A stretch of DNA of 35,511 nucleotides, from the NCBI GenBank assembly GCA_002431915.1, contig DJEP01000051.1:1-35511 (forward strand), given 5' to 3'. A program made the position numbers and the translations under genes. Numbering within the stretch: the stretch's first letter is position 1; every line of letters begins with the position of its first letter. The notes under the pieces are model-generated. The model saw nothing but the letters and a program-made list of their open reading frames with translations. It was not told the origin of the DNA and did no database searches. Positions 1 through 5,979 of the stretch are shown here, piece after piece. This DNA is from Lachnospiraceae bacterium UBA5895 (lineage in GTDB: Bacteria > Bacillota > Clostridia > Lachnospirales > Lachnospiraceae).

Positions 1-20
1 TTCGAATCCCGTCTCGTGCT
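1..20 (+). tRNA. 3' end of a host tRNA gene (partial); probable attL
   Basis: The window opens with the T-loop TTCGAAT, the 3' T-stem strand CCCGT, the 3' acceptor strand CTCGTGC and a T in the discriminator position. No CCA is encoded. A T discriminator is typical of bacterial tRNA-Gly and tRNA-Cys, so glycine or cysteine is likely, but the anticodon is outside the window. The integrase gene ends about 60 bases away and points towards it, the usual layout of a prophage integrated in a tRNA 3' end. Confidence 0.75.
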
Positions 21-45
21 CTTCTTAAAAACCTTGAGAAATAGA

Positions 46-70
46 GGGTTCCCGGTGATTCCGGGAACCC
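46..70. terminator. Intrinsic terminator between tRNA and integrase
   Basis: A perfect 10-bp stem (GGGTTCCCGG / CCGGGAACCC) with a 5-base loop is followed on the plus strand by a T-rich tract, so it would end the tRNA transcript. On the minus strand it lies just after the integrase stop codon but has a weaker U tract there. It may work in both directions. Confidence 0.8.
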
Positions 71-82
71 TTTATTTCTTTT

Positions 83-1309
83 CTACTGAGCCTCTTCTAA
101 CGGATTTTCTAACGGGCTGCGATTTTGCTGTGATTCTGGTGAAAAGAGCTTTTCACCGATCTTAAGAACCTCTCCCCTGTGCATTGATTTTTTGGCCATT
201 CCTTGATAGTAATTCTGCGTCGTGCTGGTTCTGGAATGTCCCAGGGCATCTGCGACCACACGGATATTGATGTCATCATAGATCATGAAGCTGGCGAATG
301 TGTGGCGGAGATTCTTCAGAGGAATATCCGGAAGGTTCGCTCCATCAGCATTGACTCTCCTGCAGAGTCGTTTGAAATTCTTGGAGATAGCATCCGCTTT
401 GAGCGGTTCGTTCATGTCGTCGGTCAGGACGTATTCTGGCCGCTGTACAGCCTCCTGGATGGAACGGGAGATCATTTGCTGGCGTTTCCTGTGAGATTCT
501 ACCTTTTCAACCACGAAGGGCATCAGCTCCGCCCGGCGCTTCCGGAAGATGGTTTTCATGTCGGTCACGTTTCCATAGGCATCCACACCCTGATCGAGAA
601 TGAAGTAGGTGCCATGATATAAGGACCATTTCAGACCGCAGGCTTCCGATCTGGACAGACCGGTGGTGGCTATGATTAAGATAGCCAGATAGTAGGGGCT
701 TTCCTGTACAATTTCAGAGGACAGGAAAGTGGAGAGCTCTTCTTCGCTCCAGGTGGCCGGGATCTGGAGGGGAGCAGACTGCAGCTGGATTCCCTCGCAG
801 GGGTTCTCCTCTTTTGCCACCATACCCCAGCTGATGCAGGTCTCAAAGAAAGCATTGAGCCCTTGCAGGATCTTCCGCTTGGTGGCCGGTGATGCGGGAG
901 CCTCTTCGTGGATCCACTTGCCTTCTTCATCCTTCACAGCACGATCAACCCGAAGCTCGTGGAAGAATCTCTGAATGTCCTTCTGGGTGATGCGATCTAC
1001 TCGGGCGTTACCGAACACCGGGAGGATATGCTTCCGGAAGTTGCCTCGGACGGTCCGGCGCTGGCCTTCTGATTTGTACCGCTCTGGAATGACCGTCTCA
1101 TCAAATTCTTTGTATACTGTTTCGAATAGATCCTTCTTACCAAAGACGATGCTGCCGGAGTCATATTTCCGGATCATGCTCCGGAGCTCTCTCTCTGCTT
1201 CTCTTTGGCTCTTATGACCTTTCCCCCATTTGTGCTTCTTGGTTTCATTGTCATAGATTACCGGATAATATTTCCCGGTGGTTTCCTTGAATTGAATGCT
1301 TCCTTTCAT
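83..1309 (-). CDS. int: Tyrosine site-specific integrase of the prophage
   Basis: This 408-aa integrase would recombine attP with the tRNA attB. An N-terminal arm-type DNA-binding region (about residues 1-60) and a SAM-like core-binding domain precede the catalytic domain. Catalytic-domain signatures are TTGLSRSEACGL, a K in DMKTIF, NLRHTFAS, LGHSRTSTTQNYY and the nucleophile Tyr near the C-terminus. I chose the ATG at 1309 because AAGGAGG lies six bases upstream; an in-frame start 30 codons earlier has no such site. In box I a Ser sits where the canonical TGLR Arg is expected, with Arg one residue later. The HxxR box begins with Lys, a known substitution. The position next to the tRNA end fits the integration role. 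Confidence 0.95.
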   Translation of the reverse strand: MKGSIQFKETTGKYYPVIYDNETKKHKWGKGHKSQREAERELRSMIRKYDSGSIVFGKKDLFETVYKEFDETVIPERYKSEGQRRTVRGNFRKHILPVFGNARVDRITQKDIQRFFHELRVDRAVKDEEGKWIHEEAPASPATKRKILQGLNAFFETCISWGMVAKEENPCEGIQLQSAPLQIPATWSEEELSTFLSSEIVQESPYYLAILIIATTGLSRSEACGLKWSLYHGTYFILDQGVDAYGNVTDMKTIFRKRRAELMPFVVEKVESHRKRQQMISRSIQEAVQRPEYVLTDDMNEPLKADAISKNFKRLCRRVNADGANLPDIPLKNLRHTFASFMIYDDINIRVVADALGHSRTSTTQNYYQGMAKKSMHRGEVLKIGEKLFSPESQQNRSPLENPLEEAQ

Positions 1310-1325
1310 GGTATCCTCCTTCCAA

Positions 1326-1404
1326 CCATTTTGCGCACCTCCGCAAAATGGTATGTAACTGCCGGAATTGCGCCGGCGCAACTGGTGCCGGATTGTCACC
1401 AGTT
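1326..1404 (-). promoter_or_regulatory. Structured leader of the integrase mRNA
   Basis: Three successive inverted repeats precede the integrase start on the minus strand: AACTGGTG/CACCAGTT (1380-1404), the 14-bp palindrome TTGCGCCGGCGCAA (1368-1381), and the 10-bp stem CCATTTTGCG/CGCAAAATGG (1326-1351). The last has the loop GAGGTG on the minus strand. It ends about 10 bases before the AAGGAGG site. Such hairpins could control translation or transcription of int, or bind Int/Xis; the role is inferred only from position. Confidence 0.55.
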
Positions 1405-1726
1405 AAAAAAGGGTATATTTCAATTCACAGCCTTTGCCAGGCTGACAAAAAGGGTATAAAAAATACAGCCAGCGGGGAACAGAAGTTCCGCTTGCGATAG
1501 CTGTCCGAGGATGATACAATATTTGAGTGATTGGGAAGTCACATTGTATATCCTCGGATATGCGAGCCGGTCTGGTGTTGGTAGCATCGGGCCGGTTTTT
1601 ATTAGTATATCCATAACGGTGAAGTCTTTCTTTGGCAAGCTTTTCATTTTCAATGATTAAATGTTGTGATTTCAGCTTTTCAATTTGCTGTTCCGGAGTA
1701 GCATAAATAATTTCTTTATTGTTCAT
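1403..1726 (-). pseudogene. Truncated Abi_2/AbiF-type abortive infection gene
   Basis: The first about 42 residues (ATPEQQIEKLKSQHLII, then ENEKLAKERLHRYGYTN) match the N-terminus of Abi_2 (AbiD/AbiF) family proteins, which usually run to about 300 aa and carry HEPN RNase motifs further on. After YGYTN the reading frame continues in unrelated sequence to a stop at 1403, so the catalytic part is absent. The start has a good AGGAG site. Upstream lie a consensus promoter and a short terminator-ended RNA. I infer a deletion remnant that still carries its 5' control region. Family assignment rests on the N-terminal pattern alone. Confidence 0.6.
1504..1558. repeat. 55-nt long-stem inverted repeat
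   Basis: The arms TCCGAGGAT(G)ATACAAT (1504-1520) and ATTGTATATCCTCGGA (1543-1558) pair over 16 bp with one bulged base, and GTGA/TCAC can pair inside the loop. It lies in the non-homologous tail of the Abi remnant. It has no U tract, so it is not a typical terminator. It could be a small mobile hairpin or a recombination scar. Confidence 0.6.
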
Positions 1727-1743
1727 AAAAATCTCCTGTATGC

Positions 1744-1806
1744 AAAAAGAGCCTTGGAATACAATCCCAAGACTCTCTGCGACCGCCCAGCAGTCATTCG
1801 CTAAGT
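1744..1806 (-). ncRNA. Short terminator-ended RNA upstream of the Abi remnant
   Basis: From the predicted start near 1806 the minus-strand transcript forms the hairpin GACUGC-UGG-GCGGUC. It then forms the stem GAGTCTTGG/CCAAGGCTC (1749-1775, with one G-U pair that exists only on this strand) and ends in UUUUU. The abi start codon follows about 20 bases later. Abi_2/AbiF genes are known to be associated with small structured RNAs upstream, so this may be the RNA partner or antitoxin. Confidence 0.6.
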
Positions 1807-1812
1807 AGCTAC

Positions 1813-1840
1813 ATTATAGCATACGCAGGAAGTTTGTCAA
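1813..1840 (-). promoter_or_regulatory. Promoter of the Abi-associated RNA
   Basis: On the minus strand a perfect TTGACA (1835-1840) and a perfect TATAAT (1813-1818) are separated by 16 bases. The IS target duplication begins at base 1840, so the insertion sits directly upstream of the -35 box. Confidence 0.75.
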
Positions 1841-1867
1841 GTATTCCACAAAAACTTTCAAGTTTGT
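1840..1867. repeat. Left copy of the 28-bp IS target-site duplication
   Basis: The 28 bases starting AGTATTCCACAAAAAC are identical to those at 3653-3680, on the other side of the transposase element. One base at the edge may be shared with the IS end by chance, giving a true duplication of 27-28 bp. Confidence 0.85.
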
Positions 1868-1985
1868 TATGAGTCATATATGATAATGTCCTAGTATACC
1901 ACAAATGAAAATGTCCCAGTTATGGTAAAATAGCCTCCTAGACTATAGACAGGAGGTACTACTCATCAGAAAGGTACTACTTACA

Positions 1986-3374
1986 ATGGACGAACAGAAA
2001 AAATATGAAACCATCAAATATCTCGCTGATCATCCGGATGCAAATAAGACCCGGGCAGCTATTATGCTCAACTGTTCTTACAGACATGTTAATCGCATGC
2101 TGGCTGGATATAAAGCATACGGCAAAGAATTCTTTGTACATGGCAATCGCGGGCGTAAACCATCCACTACGATTCCTGAACGGACGCGTCAAGCTGTCAT
2201 TGATCTTTATCGTAATAAATACTTTAATGCCAACTTCCAGCACTTCACAGAGCTTCTTGCCAAACATGAACAGATCCATCTTTCTGCTTCATCAGTAGCA
2301 AGTATACTCGAAAGTGAATATATTCTCTCGCCAAAGGTTACTAAGGCCAAACAAAAAAGGATTAAAAAAGAATTACGTGCTGCCAAAATGGCTGCACATA
2401 CTGCAAAGGAAGCAGATTCTATCCAGGCTAATTTAGTATCTGTTGAGGATGCTCACTCCAGACGCCCCAGATGCGCTTTCTTCGGGGAATTAATCCAAAT
2501 GGATGCAACTCCTCATGAATGGGTCCCTGGACAAGTCTGGCATCTCCACCTGTCCATTGATGATGCCACTGGCACTGTTGTTGGTGCATGGTTTGATATG
2601 CAGGAAACATTGCGTGCTTATTACCATGTATTCCACCAAATCCTCTCTACTTATGGCATTCCCTGTAAAATACTTACTGACCGCCGTACAGTATTCACCT
2701 ATAAAAGAAAAAATTCCCCATCAATTGATGAGGATACTTATACACAGTTTGCTTATGCATGCAAGCAGTTAGGAGTTCTTCTCGAATCCAGCAGTGTTCC
2801 TCAGGCCAAAGGCCGTGTGGAACGTCTTAACCAGACACTACAGTCGCGACTCCCTGTCGAATTACGACTTGCAGGAATCACGACTATAGACGCTGCCAAT
2901 GAATTCCTAGACTCCTACATAAAGGAATTCAATGAGAAGTTCACCCTTCCCATCCATGGTAGCAAATCTGCTTTTGAAAAACAACCCTCAAATGATGAAA
3001 TCAACCGAATTCTTGCAGTTTTAACAGAACGCACCGTGGACTGTGGACATTCCATTCTTTTTATGAACAACTATTATCGTATGCTTAATTCCAATGGCAA
3101 ACAGGTTCATTATCGAAAAGGAACGAAAGCAATGGTGATTCAAGCGTTTGATGGCAATCTTTTCTGTTGCATTAATGATAAAGACACTTATGCCCTCGAA
3201 AAAATTCCTCAACGTGAAGAAAAATCAAAAGAACTGGATCTGGATTATCAGCCACCAAAACCAAAGAAGCTATACATTCCACCTATGTCTCATCCGTGGA
3301 GACGCTATGAATTCCTTAAATTTGTTCGGTCTCAGCCTCACCACTTTGATGATCTGCGCACAAATCGCTCATAG
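1986..3374 (+). CDS. ISNCY/IS1202-family DDE transposase
   Basis: The 462-aa protein begins with a helix-turn-helix (NKTRAAIMLNCSYRHVNRML, about residues 20-40), followed by an RNase H-fold integrase core with the pattern LIQMDATPHEW, LSIDDATGTVVG, ILTDRRTVF and QAKGRVERLNQTLQ. These supply the DDE-type acidic residues, the last E within GRVERLNQ. A C-terminal beta-rich region follows. The gene fills the element and is intact, so the IS may still be active. The start codon follows the leader carrying the left inverted repeat. Confidence 0.85.
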   Translation: MDEQKKYETIKYLADHPDANKTRAAIMLNCSYRHVNRMLAGYKAYGKEFFVHGNRGRKPSTTIPERTRQAVIDLYRNKYFNANFQHFTELLAKHEQIHLSASSVASILESEYILSPKVTKAKQKRIKKELRAAKMAAHTAKEADSIQANLVSVEDAHSRRPRCAFFGELIQMDATPHEWVPGQVWHLHLSIDDATGTVVGAWFDMQETLRAYYHVFHQILSTYGIPCKILTDRRTVFTYKRKNSPSIDEDTYTQFAYACKQLGVLLESSSVPQAKGRVERLNQTLQSRLPVELRLAGITTIDAANEFLDSYIKEFNEKFTLPIHGSKSAFEKQPSNDEINRILAVLTERTVDCGHSILFMNNYYRMLNSNGKQVHYRKGTKAMVIQAFDGNLFCCINDKDTYALEKIPQREEKSKELDLDYQPPKPKKLYIPPMSHPWRRYEFLKFVRSQPHHFDDLRTNRS

Positions 3375-3413
3375 AACAATGGGTTGTTAAAGTTGTCTGA
3401 CCAGTGTTTCATG

Positions 3414-3555
3414 TATTGACAGTAGGGACTGCCATGTTAGGCTGGCACACGTGTGTGCCGGCAGGCTTCCAGAGGGGCACGATGAACCATCGTGCCCCTG
3501 CGGAGCCTGCCCTCAAGCCTGTTCAGACATGGCAAGTGGGTTCATGCTGTCAATA
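3414..3555. repeat. 142-nt nested palindrome inside the IS right end
   Basis: Nested arms pair in order: TATTGACAG (3414) with CTGTCAATA (3547), TGCCATGT (3430) with ACATGGCA (3527), and GGCAGGCTTCC (3460) with GGAGCCTGCC (3502). Inner hairpins are GGCACAC/GTGTGCC (3444-3459) and GGGGCACGAT/ATCGTGCCCC (3474-3498). No reading frame explains it. The block would form a branched RNA or a cruciform. Confidence 0.75.
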
Positions 3556-3652
3556 TTTTAATCAGTATGGAAGATAATTTTGATTAAAAAATGCCCTGAA
3601 AAATCAGGGCAAATATTTTAATTATTTCAGGACATTTTCATTTATGCTTGAC

Positions 3653-3680
3653 AGTATTCCACAAAAACTTTCAAGTTTGT
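3653..3680. repeat. Right copy of the 28-bp IS target-site duplication
   Basis: It is identical to 1840-1867. It marks the right boundary of the IS and shows that the insertion is recent enough to leave no mismatch. Confidence 0.85.
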
Positions 3681-3728
3681 AGTACTAGGGAGCAACTCTC
3701 TTTTTCTGAAAATTTTAGTTAATGCTCG

Positions 3729-3747
3729 CCCCTGCAGGAAGCAGGGG
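3729..3747. repeat. GC-rich hairpin after the fic gene (copy 1)
   Basis: The stem CCCCTGC/GCAGGGG with a 5-base loop lies just past the fic stop codon. A nearly identical hairpin is at 4805-4827, so the pair brackets fic and the type I toxin locus. No good U tract follows on the minus strand. Confidence 0.6.
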
Positions 3748-3753
3748 TAGTCT

Positions 3754-4491
3754 TTATTCTGCCAGAAAATACTGGCACTGGTTCCAATAATATTCTTGCT
3801 CTTTTTCGAAGAGAGTAACAAGTTTAGTCACTGTCTGGTGTTCTCTGTATTCTTTCAGTGCTTCCAGATACTCCGGCCGATGTGCATCCTCGATGATCAG
3901 AGGAGCGATTCCGTGGCATAAGCATTCGCGGAACAGAATAATCCGTCCGGTTCTACCGTTTCCATCCTGGAAGGGATGGATGCTTTCATACCGGACATGG
4001 AATTCAGCGAGAACTTCCAGAGTGATGTCCTGCTCCTGATACCAGGAGAAAAGTTTGTCCATTTCTTCCGGGACTTTACTGGGAAGAGCGGTCTGATACA
4101 GGCCTACCATATTTGCTCTCTTTTTATAGTCACCGATAGCATAACCATTGGCACGATCCTCGAAGACGCCACTTTTCAACTCATAATGGAACTGTTTGAT
4201 CAGCTCCTGGCTGAGGGGAGCGTCTAAGGTATCCAGCATCTTATTGAACATCAGGAAGTGACCATTCATCTCTTCCACATCTTTTGCGCGGTAATAATTA
4301 TCTGATTTTGGCAGGGTACCAGTGTCGAAAAGAGATGCGGTCTGCTCTTCCGTCAGTGTACTTCCTTCGATTTTATTGGAGTTGTAAGCCATCAGCCGCT
4401 GGGTGAATCCGTAGATTCCAGAGCGGTCACGGCGGTTCTGCTCAATACGGAAGCGCTCCAGTAGAAACTGGATAAATTCGGTCGTATTCAT
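3754..4491 (-). CDS. fic: Fic-domain protein (AMP transferase type), class II
   Basis: Fic proteins transfer AMP or related groups onto target proteins. The 245-aa protein carries the full catalytic motif HPFQDGNGRTGR (His near residue 172). Near residue 37 it has SNKIEGS, which fits the class II N-terminal inhibitory motif SxxxE(G/N), so it looks intact and self-inhibited. I start it at 4491, where AAAGGAG lies six bases upstream; an upstream in-frame ATG lacks this. Gene-dense toxin-like neighbours suggest a defence or fitness cassette of the prophage. The target is unknown. Confidence 0.92.
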   Translation of the reverse strand: MNTTEFIQFLLERFRIEQNRRDRSGIYGFTQRLMAYNSNKIEGSTLTEEQTASLFDTGTLPKSDNYYRAKDVEEMNGHFLMFNKMLDTLDAPLSQELIKQFHYELKSGVFEDRANGYAIGDYKKRANMVGLYQTALPSKVPEEMDKLFSWYQEQDITLEVLAEFHVRYESIHPFQDGNGRTGRIILFRECLCHGIAPLIIEDAHRPEYLEALKEYREHQTVTKLVTLFEKEQEYYWNQCQYFLAE

Positions 4492-4511
4492 GTGAAACTC
4501 CTTTCTGCTAT

Positions 4512-4539
4512 TTGACATTTTCAAAGTATTTGCTATAAT
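4512..4539 (+). promoter_or_regulatory. Promoter of the antitoxin-type RNA
   Basis: TTGACA (4512-4517) and TATAAT (4534-4539) are separated by 16 bases on the plus strand. It overlaps the upstream region of the divergent fic gene. Confidence 0.8.
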
Positions 4540-4546
4540 ATATTTA

Positions 4547-4641
4547 ACAAGAGAACCGATGACTAGATGAAGCCTAGCCGCCGGTAAATAGTGTTACAAA
4601 AGTAGCGCCTTAGTTTACCAGACCGAGGGCGCTACTTTTTG
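4547..4641 (+). ncRNA. Small RNA, probable type I antitoxin
   Basis: The roughly 95-nt transcript runs from the promoter at 4512 to the terminator at 4601-4640 and has no usable reading frame. It is convergent with the holin-like toxin gene, and the two share the terminator hairpin. Its first bases (GAACCGATG) recur at the start of the toxin mRNA in inverted orientation, as if the two promoters arose by inverted duplication. The arrangement recalls the par/Fst locus. Confidence 0.65.
4601..4636. terminator. Bidirectional terminator shared by toxin and antitoxin RNA
   Basis: The 9-bp stem AGTAGCGCC/GGCGCTACT is flanked by AAAA on the left and TTTTT on the right, so it ends transcripts in both directions. 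The toxin stop codon lies inside the right arm. Confidence 0.85.
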
Positions 4642-4718
4642 CGTTCAATAAAAACAACAAGAGTTATCACTGCGCAAAGCATAATCACAAACTGAAATAA
4701 ATCAGAGTATGTAACCAT
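4632..4718 (-). CDS. 28-aa holin-like type I toxin peptide
   Basis: The peptide starts MVTYSDLFQF, has a single hydrophobic helix and ends in FIERKK. This is the pattern of short holin-like toxins (Hol-Tox family) of Firmicutes type I systems, which act on the membrane. A ribosome site AAGGGAG lies nine bases upstream of the ATG. The -10 region CATAATATG near 4780-4790 on the minus strand resembles that of the antitoxin RNA promoter, but its -35 is poor, which would make the toxin transcript the weaker one. It is too short for ordinary gene calling. Confidence 0.8.
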   Translation of the reverse strand: MVTYSDLFQFVIMLCAVITLVVFIERKK

Positions 4719-4804
4719 TGGCACCAGCTCCCTTCTTTAGTAATCCGGCAGCTGACATATCGCCCCATCGGTTCCCTTATTAAGCATATTATGTTTTCAA
4801 TAGT

Positions 4805-4827
4805 TGCCCCTGCAGGGAGCAGGGGCA
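4805..4827. repeat. GC-rich hairpin (copy 2)
   Basis: TGCCCCTGC/GCAGGGGCA with a 5-base loop follows the first 78-nt RNA copy on the minus strand. It is near-identical to 3729-3747. It may stop transcription weakly, since no U tract follows. Confidence 0.55.
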
Positions 4828-4830
4828 GGA

Positions 4831-4908
4831 AATCGCAAGATGGGCGGCGTATCCATCATCTCAGGTACTCTTACGAGTGCGTCGGGTGCCTTTCCGACCT
4901 TTGCGATT
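4831..4908 (-). ncRNA. 78-nt cloverleaf-like RNA element, copy 1
   Basis: The closing stem AATCGCAA/TTGCGATT encloses three hairpins: GATGG/CCATC, ACTC/GAGT and GTCGG/CCGAC. It differs from the copy at 6513-6590 at three positions. It lies downstream of a HicB-like gene and upstream of the holin-like toxin on the minus strand. Only a weak promoter (GTGACA, 15 bases, TATGTA) is visible for this copy. I do not recognise the RNA family. Confidence 0.7.
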
Positions 4909-4938
4909 TTTACATATGACTACAGATTTCCTGTCACT

Positions 4939-5226
4939 TCACTCTTTTATCGTTATACGTTCAGCAAAATCATCAAGATCAACATGGATCAGATCAACGA
5001 GAGCCACGTCCGTATCCTTTTTTACAGCCTCTACTGGTGTAGGATCAGGTAAGTCTTCTCCATCACGCAGGGACATAAATAAATACAGGGCACAAGCCTC
5101 TTGAGCCATTCCATAAGCGTCTGCAAAATTGTCTCCGAAAGTAGCAAGATTGTTGAGATCCGGAAAGATAACAGAATATCTGCCCTTGTCTTCTGGATAA
5201 AATACAGCTGGATAAATATAGTTCAT
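4939..5226 (-). CDS. HicB-like antitoxin domain protein, lone copy
   Basis: The 95-aa protein opens with YPAVFYPEDKGRYSVIFPDL, the partial RNase H-like fold of HicB antitoxins, which bind HicA. It has only a short acidic tail and no C-terminal DNA-binding module. It follows the complete HicB by 12 bases, in the same operon as HicA and HicB. It may be a duplicated antitoxin that neutralises HicA or a related toxin without acting as a repressor. The start has the ribosome site AGAAGGGA. Confidence 0.75.
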   Translation of the reverse strand: MNYIYPAVFYPEDKGRYSVIFPDLNNLATFGDNFADAYGMAQEACALYLFMSLRDGEDLPDPTPVEAVKKDTDVALVDLIHVDLDDFAERITIKE

Positions 5227-5238
5227 ATAAAGTCCCTT

Positions 5239-5637
5239 CTATTTTGCCTGAACTTTCTGCAGCAGTGCTTCCTGGAGCACCTGTGAAAAATTAAGCCCCA
5301 TAGCAGAAGCTGCTTCATTAAGCCATTCCGGAATAGTCAATGTTTTTTTGACAGCTTTGTTATTATACATTTTTCTATATTCCATTGTATCGCAGGCAAT
5401 ATAGTTTACAAACTCGTTTCCGGAAAGGGAGAGTGTTGCAGGAGTGGATGGCGCAGGAATTGGTCTGCCGTCCTTTTCATAACCGTAGAGAACAAGAGCG
5501 AGTGCATCTTCTGCCATTTCAATACCATCTTCCAGAGAATCACCACAGGTGTAGCATCCTTCCAGATCTGGAAAATTGATAGAAAAACTTCCGTCTTCTT
5601 CTGGTGTAAAAATTGCGGGATAAGCATATTTTGCCAT
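5239..5637 (-). CDS. hicB: HicB antitoxin
   Basis: This 132-aa HicB has the N-terminal HicB fold (YPAIFTPEEDGSFSINFPDL) and a C-terminal ribbon-helix-helix segment (KKTLTIPEWLNEAASAMGL), so it should both bind HicA and repress the operon. It lies 41 bases after hicA on the minus strand and has the ribosome site AAAGGAG. A palindromic operator candidate lies in the promoter upstream of hicA. Confidence 0.9.
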   Translation of the reverse strand: MAKYAYPAIFTPEEDGSFSINFPDLEGCYTCGDSLEDGIEMAEDALALVLYGYEKDGRPIPAPSTPATLSLSGNEFVNYIACDTMEYRKMYNNKAVKKTLTIPEWLNEAASAMGLNFSQVLQEALLQKVQAK

Positions 5638-5678
5638 AATAATCTCCTTTCAATATATGATGATGGAGGAGTCAGGGG

Positions 5679-5861
5679 CTATCTGAGCCCCGCATCCTTC
5701 AATATGTTGTTGAGAGTTCCTACTGGAATTTCTGCTTTGTGCCGTGGTACCGCAAACTGTTTACCGGTCGTTTCACTGTACCAGATATCATGTCGGCTTC
5801 CACTTCTTAAAAGTTCACACTTATTTTTCTTAAGCAGTTTAAGTAATTCCTGTGTTTTCAT
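5679..5861 (-). CDS. hicA: HicA mRNA interferase toxin
   Basis: This 60-aa HicA toxin has the double-stranded-RNA-binding-like fold. The pattern LLKKNKCELLRSGSRHDIW carries the catalytic His near residue 24, and VPRHKAEIPVGTLNNILKDA follows. HicA proteins cleave mRNA and tmRNA and are normally about 60 aa. AGGAGG precedes the ATG. The gene is first in the operon, followed by the two HicB-type proteins. Confidence 0.92.
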   Translation of the reverse strand: MKTQELLKLLKKNKCELLRSGSRHDIWYSETTGKQFAVPRHKAEIPVGTLNNILKDAGLR

Positions 5862-5883
5862 TGTTCCTCCTTTCTATGATCTT

Positions 5884-5912
5884 ATTATAACACGTGTCAA
5901 CACGTATGTAAA
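5884..5912 (-). promoter_or_regulatory. hicAB promoter with palindromic operator
   Basis: On the minus strand TTTACA (5907-5912) and TATAAT (5884-5889) are 17 bases apart. The spacer is filled by overlapping palindromes (CGTGTTGACACG and ACACGTGT), a suitable site for RHH-type HicB autorepression. Confidence 0.7.
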
Positions 5913-5979
5913 GGAAAATATGTATAAATACGTATAAAATTATATTCACAAATGAATGAATTCATTCTGTTATATATCA

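Larger units (their letters stand above)
1868..3652 (+). mobile_element. IS1202-like (ISNCY) insertion sequence, about 1785 bp
   Basis: The element is bounded by the 28-bp direct repeats and has imperfect inverted termini: 18 of 24 positions match when the left end near 1869-1892 is compared with the reverse complement of the right end, with ATGTCCT conserved in both. It carries one transposase gene. Long target duplications of about 27 bp are a known property of IS1202, which supports the family assignment. A 142-base palindromic block separates the transposase stop from the right end. Confidence 0.8.

Noticed and set aside
1585..1615. Terminator from the GCCGGT...GCCGGTTTTT words
   Set aside because: Only the self-complementary CCGG core pairs; the flanks do not form a stem.
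4547..4800. Extended antisense pairing between the type I RNAs outside the terminator
   Set aside because: The shared GAACCGATG segments are identical in both RNAs rather than complementary, so only the terminator region clearly pairs.
4939..5226. A complete second HicAB pair
   Set aside because: Only an N-terminal HicB-type domain is present and no second HicA lies nearby.
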